In this document: piece by piece, positions 17,742 to 26,263 of the stretch
How the letters are laid out: each line of letters begins with the position of its first letter
How positions within the stretch are numbered: position 1 is the stretch's first letter
Assembly (NCBI RefSeq): GCF_020524485.1
Contig: NZ_JAIVLF010000001.1
Span: 930,001 to 994,000 of the forward strand
Direction: 5' to 3'
DNA length: 64,000 nt
Origin: Novosphingobium profundi
GTDB lineage: Bacteria > Pseudomonadota > Alphaproteobacteria > Sphingomonadales > Sphingomonadaceae
Made by a program: the position numbers and the translations under genes
The notes under the pieces: generated by a model
Databases searched by the model: none
What the model was told of the DNA's origin: nothing
Seen by the model: the letters and a program-made list of their open reading frames with translations, nothing else

Positions 17742-18134
17742 TCAGACCCCCATCCGCATGATGTCCTGGTACGCGCTCAGGAGCTTGTTGCGCACCTGCA
17801 TGGTCGCCTCGAAGGCGATACCCGCTTCCTGACGCGCAAGCATGACCTGCGCGACGTCTGTAACTTCGCCGGTCTGGTACGCGCTGGAGAGCGTTTCGGC
17901 GCGCGACTGCACCGAATTGACGCCCTCAAGCGCGGAGCGCAGCGTGTCGGCAAAGCCGGGCGCGGGCGCGCCGTTGCCGGTGGGCGCAGGAAGGAGGGCC
18001 GTGCCCGCCACCGAAGGACCTTCGGGCGAATGGATCGCGCGCAGGGTCTGGTTGCGCTCGATGATCTGCGCGCGCATGTCCATGATCTGTTGGATGCCGC
18101 CGTCGCGAGCACTGACAGGGGAGACCGTGCTCAT
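17742..18134 (-). CDS. fliE: flagellar rod-base protein FliE
   Basis: The 130-residue protein ends with the FliE signature: DVAQVMLARQEAGIAFEATMQVRNKLLSAYQ is recognisable from about residue 91 on. FliE links the MS ring to the proximal rod and is the first exported substrate. The N-terminal half is a variable Pro/Ala-rich stretch. Its ATG overlaps the stop of the upstream sigma-54 activator gene (ATGA), so regulator and structural genes are translationally coupled. Confidence 0.92.
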   Translation of the reverse strand: MSTVSPVSARDGGIQQIMDMRAQIIERNQTLRAIHSPEGPSVAGTALLPAPTGNGAPAPGFADTLRSALEGVNSVQSRAETLSSAYQTGEVTDVAQVMLARQEAGIAFEATMQVRNKLLSAYQDIMRMGV

Positions 18135-19435
18135 CGACGGCCTCCGGCGGCGCGGGCGCCACAGGTGCGGCCGATCTCGATGCCGGCTTCGCGCAGCGAG
18201 GCGAGGCGGTAGCGCAAGGTGCGTTCCGAAATGCCGAGTTCGCGCGCGGCCTGCTGGCGGTTACCGCCGCAGGTTTCGAGCGTCTCGACGATGGCCCGGG
18301 CCTCGGACTGCTGGACGATGTTGGACAGGCGCCCCTTGCTGTCGGGCGTCACGGCATCGCCCGCAGCCTCGGCCATGCGCCGTTCGTCCTCGAAGGGCGA
18401 AAGCAGGCGTGCAGGGCTGTCGAAGACGATGTGCTGGGGGGCAATGACATCGCTGTCGAAGGCAAGCAGCAACGCGCGGCGCACCACGTTCTCCAGTTCG
18501 CGCACGTTGCCCGGCCAAGCGTGGAGCTTGAGCATGACCAGTGCGGCCTCGCTGAAGCAGGGGACGGTGCCCGGCGTTTCGGCGTGGCGCAGGGCCATCG
18601 CGTAGGCGAGCGGGGCGATGTCCTCGGGCCGCGCCTTGAGCGCGGGCAGTTCGAGCGGGAAGACATTGAGGCGGTAGAACAGGTCGGCGCGGAAACGGCC
18701 TTCGGCGACTTCGGTGGGAAGGTCGCGGTTGGCGCAGGCGATGACGCGCACGTCGAGCGGGATCGCCTGGGTCGAGCCGATCGGCACGACTTCCTGTTCC
18801 TGGAGCGCGCGCAGCAGCTTGGCCTGAAGCGAAAGCGGCAGTTCGGCGATCTCGTCGAGCAGCAGCGTGCCCCCGTTGGCCGCGCGCATGAAGCCCTCGC
18901 TGGCCTCGGTCGCGCCGGCAAAGGCGCCCTTGCGGTGGCCGAACAGCATGGCCTCGAGCATGGTCTCGGGCATCGCGGCGCAGTTGACGGCCACGAAGGG
19001 CCCCTTGCGGCGCGCGCTGCGGGCGTGGATGAAGCGGCTCAGCACTTCCTTGCCGGTGCCGGTGGGGCCGTTGATGAGGACGGGAATGTTGCTGGCCGCG
19101 ATGCGTTCGGCCAGCGCCAGGACCGAGAGGCTGAGGGGATCGGCGGCAATCGGGTCGCCGGGCGCGGCCATGGCGGCGAGCAGCATGGCCAGCGCGGTCT
19201 CGCCCAGCGGATCGCCGTAGTCGATGTCCACGCGCTGCGCGTCGTGGGACAGGCTGGCCGCAGAGCTGCGTTTGAGCGTGACCGTGCGCGTACTGGAGCG
19301 CACAGGCGCGGTATCGGCGTGATCGCGCAGATCGATGTCGGTGTGGTCGATCAGGCCTCCGGCGACCGCGCTGGCGCGCTGGACGAGCGGGCCGTGAAGG
19401 CGGCCGAATTCCGGGCTGAAGGTCAGACCTGGCAT
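18131..19435 (-). CDS. sigma-54-dependent flagellar transcriptional activator (FlbD/FleQ-like)
   Basis: The 434-residue protein has an AAA+ domain (about 98-330) with Walker A GPTGTGKE, a sigma-54-contact loop at about 170-175 reading GAFAGA instead of GAFTGA, Walker B LLLDE and the R-finger region FRADLFYRLNVFPL. A Fis-type helix-turn-helix closes the protein (NRQQAARELGISERTLRYRL). The first 80-90 residues do not look like a full receiver domain, so activity may be controlled by expression or a partner. ATG 19435 is used; the frame is open to 19549. It heads the fliE operon and probably drives the sigma-54 promoters listed here. Confidence 0.88.
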   Translation of the reverse strand: MPGLTFSPEFGRLHGPLVQRASAVAGGLIDHTDIDLRDHADTAPVRSSTRTVTLKRSSAASLSHDAQRVDIDYGDPLGETALAMLLAAMAAPGDPIAADPLSLSVLALAERIAASNIPVLINGPTGTGKEVLSRFIHARSARRKGPFVAVNCAAMPETMLEAMLFGHRKGAFAGATEASEGFMRAANGGTLLLDEIAELPLSLQAKLLRALQEQEVVPIGSTQAIPLDVRVIACANRDLPTEVAEGRFRADLFYRLNVFPLELPALKARPEDIAPLAYAMALRHAETPGTVPCFSEAALVMLKLHAWPGNVRELENVVRRALLLAFDSDVIAPQHIVFDSPARLLSPFEDERRMAEAAGDAVTPDSKGRLSNIVQQSEARAIVETLETCGGNRQQAARELGISERTLRYRLASLREAGIEIGRTCGARAAGGRR

Positions 19436-19606
19436 GATTCTAATATCCCCGTGGAAGCAACCAATTTCCAAGAGGCGGGTATCGCGCGAGAACGGCCAAC
19501 GTTTTGAGAATTTAAGGCCTTGTGGATTCCCGTAGCCTCGCGAAACCATCGCGAAGGATGGCTGCAGTGCAGCACGAAGCGCGCAAATGCGGCGAATTTT
19601 TTCGCT

Positions 19607-19632
19607 TAAACTTCGCGCCGTCCTGCCGGTCT
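19607..19632 (+). promoter_or_regulatory. candidate sigma-28 (FliA) promoter of fliC
   Basis: TAAACTTC (19607-19614) and GCCGGTCT (19625-19632) resemble the sigma-28 consensus TAAAGTTT and GCCGATAA. TAAA and GCCG are 14 bases apart, one less than in enterobacteria, the same spacing as the flgM candidate at 33684. The expected transcription start would give a leader of about 65 bases before the fliC ATG at 19707. Confidence 0.6.
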
Positions 19633-19706
19633 AGGTCCTGACAGCCAGTCCGGATGGGCCGGGTGGCTCGTCCGGCTTCGGGACAAGCCAACGGGAGCTA
19701 ACTACA

Positions 19707-20528
19707 ATGTCAGTCATCAATACCAATATCAGTGCGATCAAGGCGTCGAACGCGTCGAACTCGGCGAACAAGATGCTGGGCACTGCGATGGAGCGCCTGT
19801 CGACCGGCAAGCGCATCAACTCGGCCAAGGACGACGCGGCCGGTCTTGCCATCGCGACCTCCATGACCTCGCAGATCAAGGGCATGAGCCAGGGCATCCG
19901 CAACGCCAACGACGGCATCAGCCTTGCCCAGACGGCCGAAGGCGGTCTGTCGGAAGTCTCGAACATGCTCCAGCGCGTGCGCGAACTGGCGATCCAGTCG
20001 GCCTCGGGTACCTACCAGGATTCGGACCGCACCGCGATGCAGTCGGAAGTCACCGCGCTGACCGAGCAGATCGACGACGTTCTCACCCAGACCCAGTTCA
20101 ATGGCAATACGCTGTTCTCGACCACTTCGGGCACCGACGTCACCTTCGACATCCAGACCGGTGCGAACTCGGGTGAGACCATCACGCTGACCTCGACCGC
20201 GATCGATGGGGCGAACCTGGGTACGGCGCTCGACGTTTCGACCGCAGCCGCAGCTTCGACCACGCTCGACAACGTCGATGCCGCACTGGCCGACGTCAAC
20301 TCGACCCGCGCCTCGCTGGGTGCCGGCCAGAACCGCCTCGACTCGGCGATCAACAACCTCACCAACAACGTGACAAACCTCTCGGACGCCCGTTCGCGTA
20401 TCGAGGACGCCGACTACTCGAGCGAGACCACGCAGATGGCCAAGGCGCAGATCCTCAGCCAGGCCTCGACCGCGATGATTGCGCAGGCCAACCAGAGCCA
20501 GCAGAACGTGCTCTCGCTGCTGCGTTAA
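19707..20528 (+). CDS. fliC: flagellin
   Basis: The 273-residue protein has the conserved flagellin ends: an N-terminal D0/D1 helix pair ([38 protein letters not shown]) and a C-terminal one ([46 protein letters not shown]). The variable middle is only about 60 residues, so it is a short flagellin. It is the only filament gene in the window. A GGGAGCT ribosome site precedes the ATG, a sigma-28 promoter lies upstream and a strong terminator follows. FliS (3425) and FliD (3798) serve it. Confidence 0.95.
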   Translation: MSVINTNISAIKASNASNSANKMLGTAMERLSTGKRINSAKDDAAGLAIATSMTSQIKGMSQGIRNANDGISLAQTAEGGLSEVSNMLQRVRELAIQSASGTYQDSDRTAMQSEVTALTEQIDDVLTQTQFNGNTLFSTTSGTDVTFDIQTGANSGETITLTSTAIDGANLGTALDVSTAAAASTTLDNVDAALADVNSTRASLGAGQNRLDSAINNLTNNVTNLSDARSRIEDADYSSETTQMAKAQILSQASTAMIAQANQSQQNVLSLLR

Positions 20529-20545
20529 TCTTGACGAATGTGCAT

Positions 20546-20568
20546 GGCCTGCCCTGACCAGGCAGGCC
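20546..20568 (+). other. hairpin just after fliC stop
   Basis: GGCCTGCC (20546-20553) and GGCAGGCC (20561-20568) form a perfect 8-bp stem with a 7-base loop, 17 bases after the flagellin stop codon and just before the main terminator. Without a T-run it is more likely a 3'-end stabiliser than a terminator. Confidence 0.5.
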
Positions 20569-20575
20569 TCAAGTT

Positions 20576-20613
20576 GGGCCCGGCGGTGTTTCCCCAGACC
20601 GCCGGGCCCTTTT
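20576..20613 (+). terminator. rho-independent terminator of fliC
   Basis: A perfect 12-bp stem, GGGCCCGGCGGT (20576-20587) against ACCGCCGGGCCC (20598-20609), with a 10-base loop is followed by TTTT. It ends the flagellin transcript about 50 bases after the stop codon. Confidence 0.85.
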
Positions 20614-20636
20614 GCGTTCGGCGGGGGCGGGTCGTC

Positions 20637-20804
20637 TCAGTCTGGCAGCCAATCGGCCTTCCATTTGCCGCGGCTCACCCGGCGAATGGATGTCCCGCAT
20701 TTATCGCACGTGCTCACGAAGTGCAGTCCGTCCCAGGCTGCCTCGGACCGGACCGGGGTATGGCGTCCCAGACGGCAGCGGATGACTTGGGGCAGCTTGA
20801 ACAT
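20637..20804 (-). CDS. small Cys-motif protein, 55 aa
   Basis: A complete frame from ATG 20804 to TGA 20637 encodes 55 residues: a basic N-terminus with Cys10 followed by RLGRHTP, then W-D-G-L-H-F, then C33-D-K-C36-G and a basic tail. The Cys pattern and the R-x-G-R-H stretch suggest a small zinc-binding protein. AAGGA lies about 9 bases before the ATG. It sits between fliC and the YceI gene, convergent with fliC. No function can be named; it could be unrelated to motility. Confidence 0.6.
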   Translation of the reverse strand: MFKLPQVIRCRLGRHTPVRSEAAWDGLHFVSTCDKCGTSIRRVSRGKWKADWLPD

Positions 20805-20974
20805 GGAAATCCTTGCACGGTAGGGGGCTGGAAGACACGATGAATCGTGGCTGGCGAGGGTTAATCACAGGGTAGGGATGATCGCGCGCAAAGTTTTCTT
20901 TTGTGCATGAAATATTTTCATTGGATGCGGGTTTGTGATTTTTAGTGTTTCTTTTCAGTAGTATACATTGTCCA

Positions 20975-20996
20975 GCAGGCCCATTGGCGGGCCTGC
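20975..20996. other. inverted repeat between small protein and YceI gene
   Basis: GCAGGCCC (20975-20982) and GGGCCTGC (20989-20996) form a perfect 8-bp stem with a 6-base loop. It lies 29 bases beyond the stop of the minus-strand YceI gene and may mark its 3' end, although no T-run follows on that strand. The preceding 150 bases are visibly AT-rich compared with the window. Confidence 0.4.
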
Positions 20997-21024
20997 CAGA
21001 AGATAGAGACGACAGTGTCTCAGT

Positions 21025-21648
21025 TCAGTCGTCGGACTTGCCGTAGACAAGTGAGAAGGTGACAGGGACCTGCGCAGTGATCGCCGGGAGCCCTGCCAGT
21101 TCCTGCAACTGGGAAAGGCCCTCGCCCAGTGCGTAGTTTGCTGCGTCCAGGATGATCGGACTGGTCGTTTCCACTTCCACCTTGTCGGGCGCGACCCGGG
21201 TCACGGCGAGGCGGGTTTCGATCGGTGCCTTTTCGCCGTGCAGGTCGAGTGTGGCGGTGACCGGAACGATGGTTTGCTCACCAAGGCCCAGGCCAGACAA
21301 TGTGGCGGGATCGATCTGCGCGCTCACCTTGGCTTGCGGGAAGTCGGCGACCTGGAAGAGGATGTCCCGCATGCGCTGGTCGCGCACATCGACGTTGGTG
21401 TTCACCGACGCGAGGTCGACGGCAAAGCTGGCGGTGCCGTCCTCGGCGACCGAGCCGGAGAGATCGCCGAAGCTATGCGCCTCGACGACCTGGCCTGCCT
21501 TGATCGTGACGAAGGCAAGACGCGAGGCTTCCTTTTCCAGCTCCCAGTTTCCGGCAAGCGGTTCGGGCGCGCTTGCGTCAGGCGCAGAGGAGCAGGCGGC
21601 GGCGAGCAGGGCGGCGCTGGCGGGAAGGGCAAGAAAAAGGCGGCGCAT
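21025..21648 (-). CDS. YceI-family lipoprotein
   Basis: The 207-residue protein starts with a lipoprotein signal peptide with lipobox L-A-A-A-C near residue 19, followed by a Ser/Ala/Pro linker. The rest is a YceI lipocalin-like domain: WELEKEASRLAFVTIKAG, SVNTNVDVRDQRMRDILF, FPQAKVSAQID and a final barrel strand. YceI proteins bind isoprenoid-type lipids in the periplasm or outer membrane. It is flanked by flagellar genes but has no known role in motility. A second YceI protein is at 41015. Confidence 0.85.
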   Translation of the reverse strand: MRRLFLALPASAALLAAACSSAPDASAPEPLAGNWELEKEASRLAFVTIKAGQVVEAHSFGDLSGSVAEDGTASFAVDLASVNTNVDVRDQRMRDILFQVADFPQAKVSAQIDPATLSGLGLGEQTIVPVTATLDLHGEKAPIETRLAVTRVAPDKVEVETTSPIILDAANYALGEGLSQLQELAGLPAITAQVPVTFSLVYGKSDD

Positions 21649-21853
21649 CGGTAGATCCTCCTGAGGGGTAGGTCGCAGTCACCGGGCGAGTGCCTAGCGG
21701 CAGCACGCCAGCCCCGCGCCGATTTTCGGGCGGGGAGACCGGGACTTAAGAGTGCGAAGAGGCCCTACGCAAGGGGATGTGTACAATAGTATCCATTGCA
21801 ATGCTATGCAGCGCCATTTTGCCTGCATTTTGGTTGCCGAATGGACGCGTACT

Positions 21854-22687
21854 TCAGTCCAGCAAAGTGATCGAAATACGCCGGTTGCGCGGATCGTTCG
21901 GGTCAGATGGAATCAGCAGCTCCTTGTCGGCGACGCCCTCGATCCGGCGGAATCGGTCCTCGGGCAACCCGTCGCGCAAGAGGGCCTGGCGCGTGGCTTC
22001 GGCACGACCCGCCGATAGCGACCAGTTGTTGCCCCGGGTCCCTGGCAGGAAGGGCAGGGCATCGGTATGCCCGCGAATGGTGAGCTGTGCTGCATTGGGG
22101 CCCACGGCTTGTGCGATTGCGCCCAGCAGTTCGCTGGCATCGGGTGTGAGGACCGTCGTGCCCAGGCGGAACATGGCAAAATCGGCGTCGTCGACAAGGT
22201 CGATCCGCACCCCTTGCGTGGTGTCGACGAGGCGCACCTGCTTGGCGAGGCGGCGCAGCCGTTCGGACGAGCGCAGCTTGGCCTCGAGTGATTCCTTGGC
22301 GCGCGTCGTGCGCTTGACTTTCGAGCCGCCCTCCTTGGGGCCGCCCTCTGGCCCGCGCGGGATGGTTAGCGCCTTGGTGCCGGTCTGGCCCATGGCGTGC
22401 GGATAATTGTCGGCGTCGGTGAGCGAGGAGCCCCCCAGGAGGCCGCCTGCCGAACCGGCCGACTGCTTGCGCGTCTGCACCAGGGTCGGCGTGAAGTAGT
22501 CGGCAATGCCCTTGCGCTGCTTCTCGGTTGTCGCGCCCAGAATCCAAAGAAGCAGGAAGAAGGCCATCATCGCGGTCACGAAGTCGGCATAGGCCACCTT
22601 CCAGGCGCCGCCATGGTGGCCGCCTTCGACCACCGTGACCTTCTTGACGATGATCGGGGCAAGCGGCTCCTCCTTCTTCTTCGCCAC
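21854..22687 (-). CDS. motB: flagellar stator protein MotB
   Basis: The 277-residue protein has an N-terminal membrane helix with the proton-binding Asp (WKVAYADFVTAMMAFFLLLW, Asp at about residue 35), a plug/linker region (about 55-125) and a C-terminal OmpA-like peptidoglycan-binding domain (LTIRGHTDALPF, NNWSLSAGRAEATRQAL). It anchors the stator to the cell wall. It follows motA with two bases between the genes. Confidence 0.95.
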   Translation of the reverse strand: MAKKKEEPLAPIIVKKVTVVEGGHHGGAWKVAYADFVTAMMAFFLLLWILGATTEKQRKGIADYFTPTLVQTRKQSAGSAGGLLGGSSLTDADNYPHAMGQTGTKALTIPRGPEGGPKEGGSKVKRTTRAKESLEAKLRSSERLRRLAKQVRLVDTTQGVRIDLVDDADFAMFRLGTTVLTPDASELLGAIAQAVGPNAAQLTIRGHTDALPFLPGTRGNNWSLSAGRAEATRQALLRDGLPEDRFRRIEGVADKELLIPSDPNDPRNRRISITLLD

Positions 22688-22689
22688 GA

Positions 22690-23553
22690 TCAGCGCCCCC
22701 GCATCGCGTCAAGCAGTTCGGAAAGGCCCGGGCGGAAGGCATGGCCAAGGCCCGAACGCGCGCTTTCCACGACGAGCGGCTGGGGCCAGCCGTGCAGGCT
22801 GGCGATGATGACCTGCTTCACGCAGTGGAAGATCATCTCGTCCTGATCGTTGATCTGCTTGAGGCGCCCGGCCATTGGCGCAACGATGCCGTAAGCCAGC
22901 AGCACGCCCATGAAGGTCCCGACGAGCGCGGAGCCGATCATCTCGCCCAGAACCGAAGGCGGCTTGTCGATCGAGCCCATCGTCTTCACCACGCCCAGCA
23001 CGGCCGCAACAATACCAAGCGCGGGCAGCGAGTCGGCCAGGTTCTGGATCGCGTGCTGAGGTTCGTGGAACTCGTGGAAGTGGGTCTTCATCGCGTTGTC
23101 CATCACGTCCTCGACCGCGTGGACTTCCAGCGTGCCCGAGGACACCACGATCAGCGTCAGCGTATCGCAGATGAGGTCGGTCAGCGCGTGGTTGGCGAGG
23201 ATGCGCGGGAACTCGGCGAAGAGCGAGGAGGACTTGGGTTCGTTGACGTGGCTTTCCAGCGCCACCGGCCCTTCCGAGCGCAGGATCTTCATTAGCCGCA
23301 CGGTCAGGACGATGACGTCGATGTGGTCCTGCTTGTTGTGCTTGGGCCCCTTGAGCACGCGCGCGAAGCCGCCGCCCAGGACCTTGAGTTCGTGCATCGA
23401 GTTGCCGGTGACGATGGCGCCCACCGCCGCGCCGCCAATGATGAGCATTTCATGGGGGATGGCGTGCATCACGGGGCCGAGCGCACCGCCCGTCATGGCG
23501 AAACCGCCAAAGACCATCACCAGCAGGATCACGATCCCGATGATTGCAAACAT
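22690..23553 (-). CDS. motA: flagellar stator protein MotA
   Basis: The 287-residue protein has four membrane helices, two near the N-terminus (about 1-55) and two in the second half (LPALGIVAAVLGVVKTMGSI, ALVGTFMGVLLAYGIVAPM), with a charged cytoplasmic loop between (KTHFHEFHEPQ). The Pro residues at the ends of helices 3 and 4 match those that shape MotA movement. With MotB it forms the proton-driven stator. A weak sigma-28-like site (TTAA-N14-GCCTTGAC, 23568-23593) lies upstream. Confidence 0.95.
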   Translation of the reverse strand: MFAIIGIVILLVMVFGGFAMTGGALGPVMHAIPHEMLIIGGAAVGAIVTGNSMHELKVLGGGFARVLKGPKHNKQDHIDVIVLTVRLMKILRSEGPVALESHVNEPKSSSLFAEFPRILANHALTDLICDTLTLIVVSSGTLEVHAVEDVMDNAMKTHFHEFHEPQHAIQNLADSLPALGIVAAVLGVVKTMGSIDKPPSVLGEMIGSALVGTFMGVLLAYGIVAPMAGRLKQINDQDEMIFHCVKQVIIASLHGWPQPLVVESARSGLGHAFRPGLSELLDAMRGR

Positions 23554-23621
23554 GGTTAATCTTCCTCGTCAAGGCGAAGCCCGGCGCGCTTAAGAGGAAG
23601 CGGCCGGGCCGGCGGGCGGGA

Positions 23622-24542
23622 TCAGAGCTTGTCGAACAGGGTCAGCCCAGCGAGCTTGGTGAAGCTGGCCTGGCTGGCTTCCAGGACGGTGAGCGTTTCC
23701 TGCAAGGTGGCGATGGTGGTGGCGATGTCGGTTGCGCCGATGTTCGATTCCTCGGTCTGGCGCAGTTCCTGGAGGTCGATGCGGCGGTTGTCGGTGAGCT
23801 CGATCCAGGCGAGGCGCGTGCCGATCACGGTCTGGCCCGTGGTGAGCGTGTCGAGCCCGGTCTGGAGGTTGCCCAGCGCCTCGCGCGCGGCGCCGGTCGG
23901 ATCGGGCGTGCCGCTCTGCAGCGCGACGGCAAGCGCCTTGATGGTCGCCATCGTGTCGCTGGGATTGCCCGAGGTGTCGGTGAAGGAGAGGAACTGGGGG
24001 CCGGGCATCGAGCGGGTCACGCTCTGCCCTTCGCCGAGCGGCAGGTTGCTGGTGTTGGGCGTGCCGACATAAACCGCTTTGCCCCCGGCATCGAGGCCAT
24101 AGGCATCGCCCGCGCTTTCGCCTCCAAAGAGGGCATGGCCGTTGGAATCGCGCGCGTTCGAGAGGCCCACGAGGTTGCCGAAGATCTGCTCCAGTTCCTG
24201 CCCGATGGCGGTGCGCTGGCTGTCGGTGATGGTGCCGTTGGCGGCCTGCGCGGCCAGTTCCTGCGCGCGGATGATGGCATCGGCCATGTCCGACATCGCC
24301 GCATCCGCCAGCGTCAGATCGGCGTTGGCGCGGCTGGCGTTGGCGGCATCGATCTCGGAGAGCTTCTCCAGGCGTCCCAGCGCGCGCAGGCGCGAGGCGG
24401 CGACCGGATCGTCGGAGGAACGGGTCAGCTTTTCGCCGCTGCCCAGCTGCGCCTGCAGCGTTTCGGCCTGCGAGCGCAGGTCCTTCATGTCGGCGCGGGC
24501 CCGTTCGTAGAAGGCGCTGGTACTGGTGGAGACGATCGGCAT
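23622..24542 (-). CDS. flgL: hook-filament junction protein FlgL
   Basis: The 306-residue protein has flagellin-like ends: an N-terminal helical part (RARADMKDLRSQAETLQAQLGSG, SSDDPVAASR) and a C-terminal helical part (ESNIGATDIATTIATLQETLTVLEAS), separated by a variable beta domain. FlgL connects FlgK to the filament. It follows flgK with 11 bases between the genes, and is the last hook gene before motA. Confidence 0.92.
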   Translation of the reverse strand: MPIVSTSTSAFYERARADMKDLRSQAETLQAQLGSGEKLTRSSDDPVAASRLRALGRLEKLSEIDAANASRANADLTLADAAMSDMADAIIRAQELAAQAANGTITDSQRTAIGQELEQIFGNLVGLSNARDSNGHALFGGESAGDAYGLDAGGKAVYVGTPNTSNLPLGEGQSVTRSMPGPQFLSFTDTSGNPSDTMATIKALAVALQSGTPDPTGAAREALGNLQTGLDTLTTGQTVIGTRLAWIELTDNRRIDLQELRQTEESNIGATDIATTIATLQETLTVLEASQASFTKLAGLTLFDKL

Positions 24543-24553
24543 GGCTAGACCCT

Positions 24554-25894
24554 TCAGCGGATGGCCAGGATGGAATCAAAGATGTCGGTGGCGACCTGCA
24601 TGACGCGCGCATTGGCTTCGAAGGCCTGCTGGAAGCGCACGAGGTTGACCGCCTCCTGGTCGAGATCGACGCCCGCCTGCGCCTGGAGCGCGACGCGCGC
24701 GGTGCTGGCGATGGAATCGAGCGCATCGCGCGTCACCCGCCGCCCGGCAACCGCGCTGGAGATGCCGAAGAGTAGCGTGTCCATGTCGCCCGCCGGATCG
24801 GCGGCGGACAGTGCGCTGCGCATGGCTTCGAGGTTGGAGACATCGCGGCTGTTCGCGCCCGCTCCGGCGGGCGCGGTGGCGACGGCCGCGCCGTTGGTCG
24901 CGATCATGCGCATGTCCGCCGCGCCCGTGCCTGAGAAGAGCGGCTGGCCGGGATTGCCATCGAGGTCGACACCCCCGGCTTGCGCGGCGTTGACGGTGGT
25001 GACGATTTCGGCGGCAATCGCGTCGAGTTCGGCGCGGGTGGAGGCCGCCTGCGTAAGTGACAGGCTCTTGCCCGCGAGCTGGCCTGAGGAAATCGCCGTC
25101 GGCGTGCCATCGAGAGTGAAGGAGACCGTGCCGTCGGCGGCGGTCGTCATGGCAAGGCTGCGGGTGGCGCCGCCATCGACGAGATCGGTGCCCGAAGGCC
25201 CGCCCAGCGTGACCGTGACCACGCCGGTGTCGGGCGCGAAGCTGGTGCGCGTGTCGACGTATTGCGAGAGTTCCTGGAGCAGCATGTCGCGCTGGTCGAG
25301 CTGCGCGGTCTGGTCGCTTGAGGCGTCCGAGGCGCGCGAGAGGCGCAGGTTCACGCGCGCCAGTTCGGTCGCGATCCGGTTGACGTTCTCGACACCTTCG
25401 CCCGCTTCGAAGCGCAGCCCATCGCCCACCGCATCGAGACTGGAGGCCGCGACGTTGAGCGTCTCGGACAGCGTGCGCCCCTGTTCGAGGACGCCCGCGC
25501 GCAAAGGTCCGTCGGTGGGATCGGACAGGAGCGCCTGCAGGCCCGCCTCGAAATCGACGATCGAGGTGTAGACCCCGGTCTGCTCGACCGCGGATTCGAT
25601 GTTCTCGAGGCCCTGGACTTCGGCCGCCGCACGCGCCGCGTCGGCTCCGGTGCGGCGCACTTCGCCCTGGCGGAACTGGTCGGCGTTGCGCACGATACCC
25701 GCCACCGCGACCCCGGCGAGGTTGATCGAGGTGGGCGTGGAGGAGACCGTCCCCACCGCCACTTCGGCGAGCGAGACCGAGCGGCGCACGTAGCCTTCCG
25801 AGGAGGCGTTGGCGATGTTGTTGGAGGTGATCTCCAACGCGGTGCGGGCCGCGCGGGTGCCGCTGCGGGCCATCGAGATGAGGTCGGACGGCAT
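24554..25894 (-). CDS. flgK: hook-filament junction protein FlgK
   Basis: The 446-residue protein has the rod/hook-type N-terminal signature (ALEITSNNIANASSEGYVRRSV, about residues 17-40), a coiled D1 part, a variable middle and the FlgK C-terminus (DLDQEAVNLVRFQQAFEANARVMQVATDIFDSIL begins about residue 408). It is the first hook-associated protein on the hook. It is somewhat shorter than the 550-residue enterobacterial protein, mainly in the middle domains. Confidence 0.93.
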   Translation of the reverse strand: MPSDLISMARSGTRAARTALEITSNNIANASSEGYVRRSVSLAEVAVGTVSSTPTSINLAGVAVAGIVRNADQFRQGEVRRTGADAARAAAEVQGLENIESAVEQTGVYTSIVDFEAGLQALLSDPTDGPLRAGVLEQGRTLSETLNVAASSLDAVGDGLRFEAGEGVENVNRIATELARVNLRLSRASDASSDQTAQLDQRDMLLQELSQYVDTRTSFAPDTGVVTVTLGGPSGTDLVDGGATRSLAMTTAADGTVSFTLDGTPTAISSGQLAGKSLSLTQAASTRAELDAIAAEIVTTVNAAQAGGVDLDGNPGQPLFSGTGAADMRMIATNGAAVATAPAGAGANSRDVSNLEAMRSALSAADPAGDMDTLLFGISSAVAGRRVTRDALDSIASTARVALQAQAGVDLDQEAVNLVRFQQAFEANARVMQVATDIFDSILAIR

Positions 25895-25897
25895 GGC

Positions 25898-26263
25898 TTA
25901 GCGGTCTCCGGAGGGGGGGGGAGGGGTTTCAGGAGCAGGCTCGGGAGGAACCTCGGGCGGCAGGTGGCGCGCAAGCTGGGCCTCGATCACGCTGGCAAGC
26001 CCCAGCGCGCCGGTCTGCGCGGCGATCTCGGCAAAGCGCTCGTCCTGCATCTGGCGGAACGTGTCGAGCGCGCCGCTGGAGAAGATCCCGTCCTTGTCGA
26101 AATGGGTCTTGCGCGCTTCGGCGAGCATTTGGCGCACGAAGATCGCCTCGAACTGCTTGGCGGCCTGCGCCAGTTCCTCGCGCGCGGTGGCCCCGGGTGT
26201 GCGGTCCATGCCCTTTTCGGGCGAGAGGATAAGGCTGGTCGAGGGGGCGGACGGGCCGATCAT
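25898..26263 (-). CDS. flgJ: rod-assembly protein FlgJ, rod-binding domain only
   Basis: The 121-residue protein consists of the FlgJ N-terminal domain (ELAQAAKQFEAIFVRQMLAEAR, about 30-50, and the DxxG-I-F-S-S-G region) followed by a Pro-rich tail (about 102-121). The C-terminal muramidase domain of gamma-proteobacterial FlgJ is absent. The separate transglycosylase at 34462 probably cuts the peptidoglycan instead, as in other alphaproteobacteria. Its ATG overlaps the flgI stop (ATGA). Confidence 0.88.
   Translation of the reverse strand: MIGPSAPSTSLILSPEKGMDRTPGATAREELAQAAKQFEAIFVRQMLAEARKTHFDKDGIFSSGALDTFRQMQDERFAEIAAQTGALGLASVIEAQLARHLPPEVPPEPAPETPPPPSGDR

Noticed and set aside
19455..19470. 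Sigma-54-like site TTGG-N7-TTGC upstream of the activator gene (minus strand)
   Set aside because: The spacing between GG and GC is 9 instead of 10 bases, which sigma-54 does not tolerate. A second site at 19484-19499 has correct spacing but a poor -12 element.
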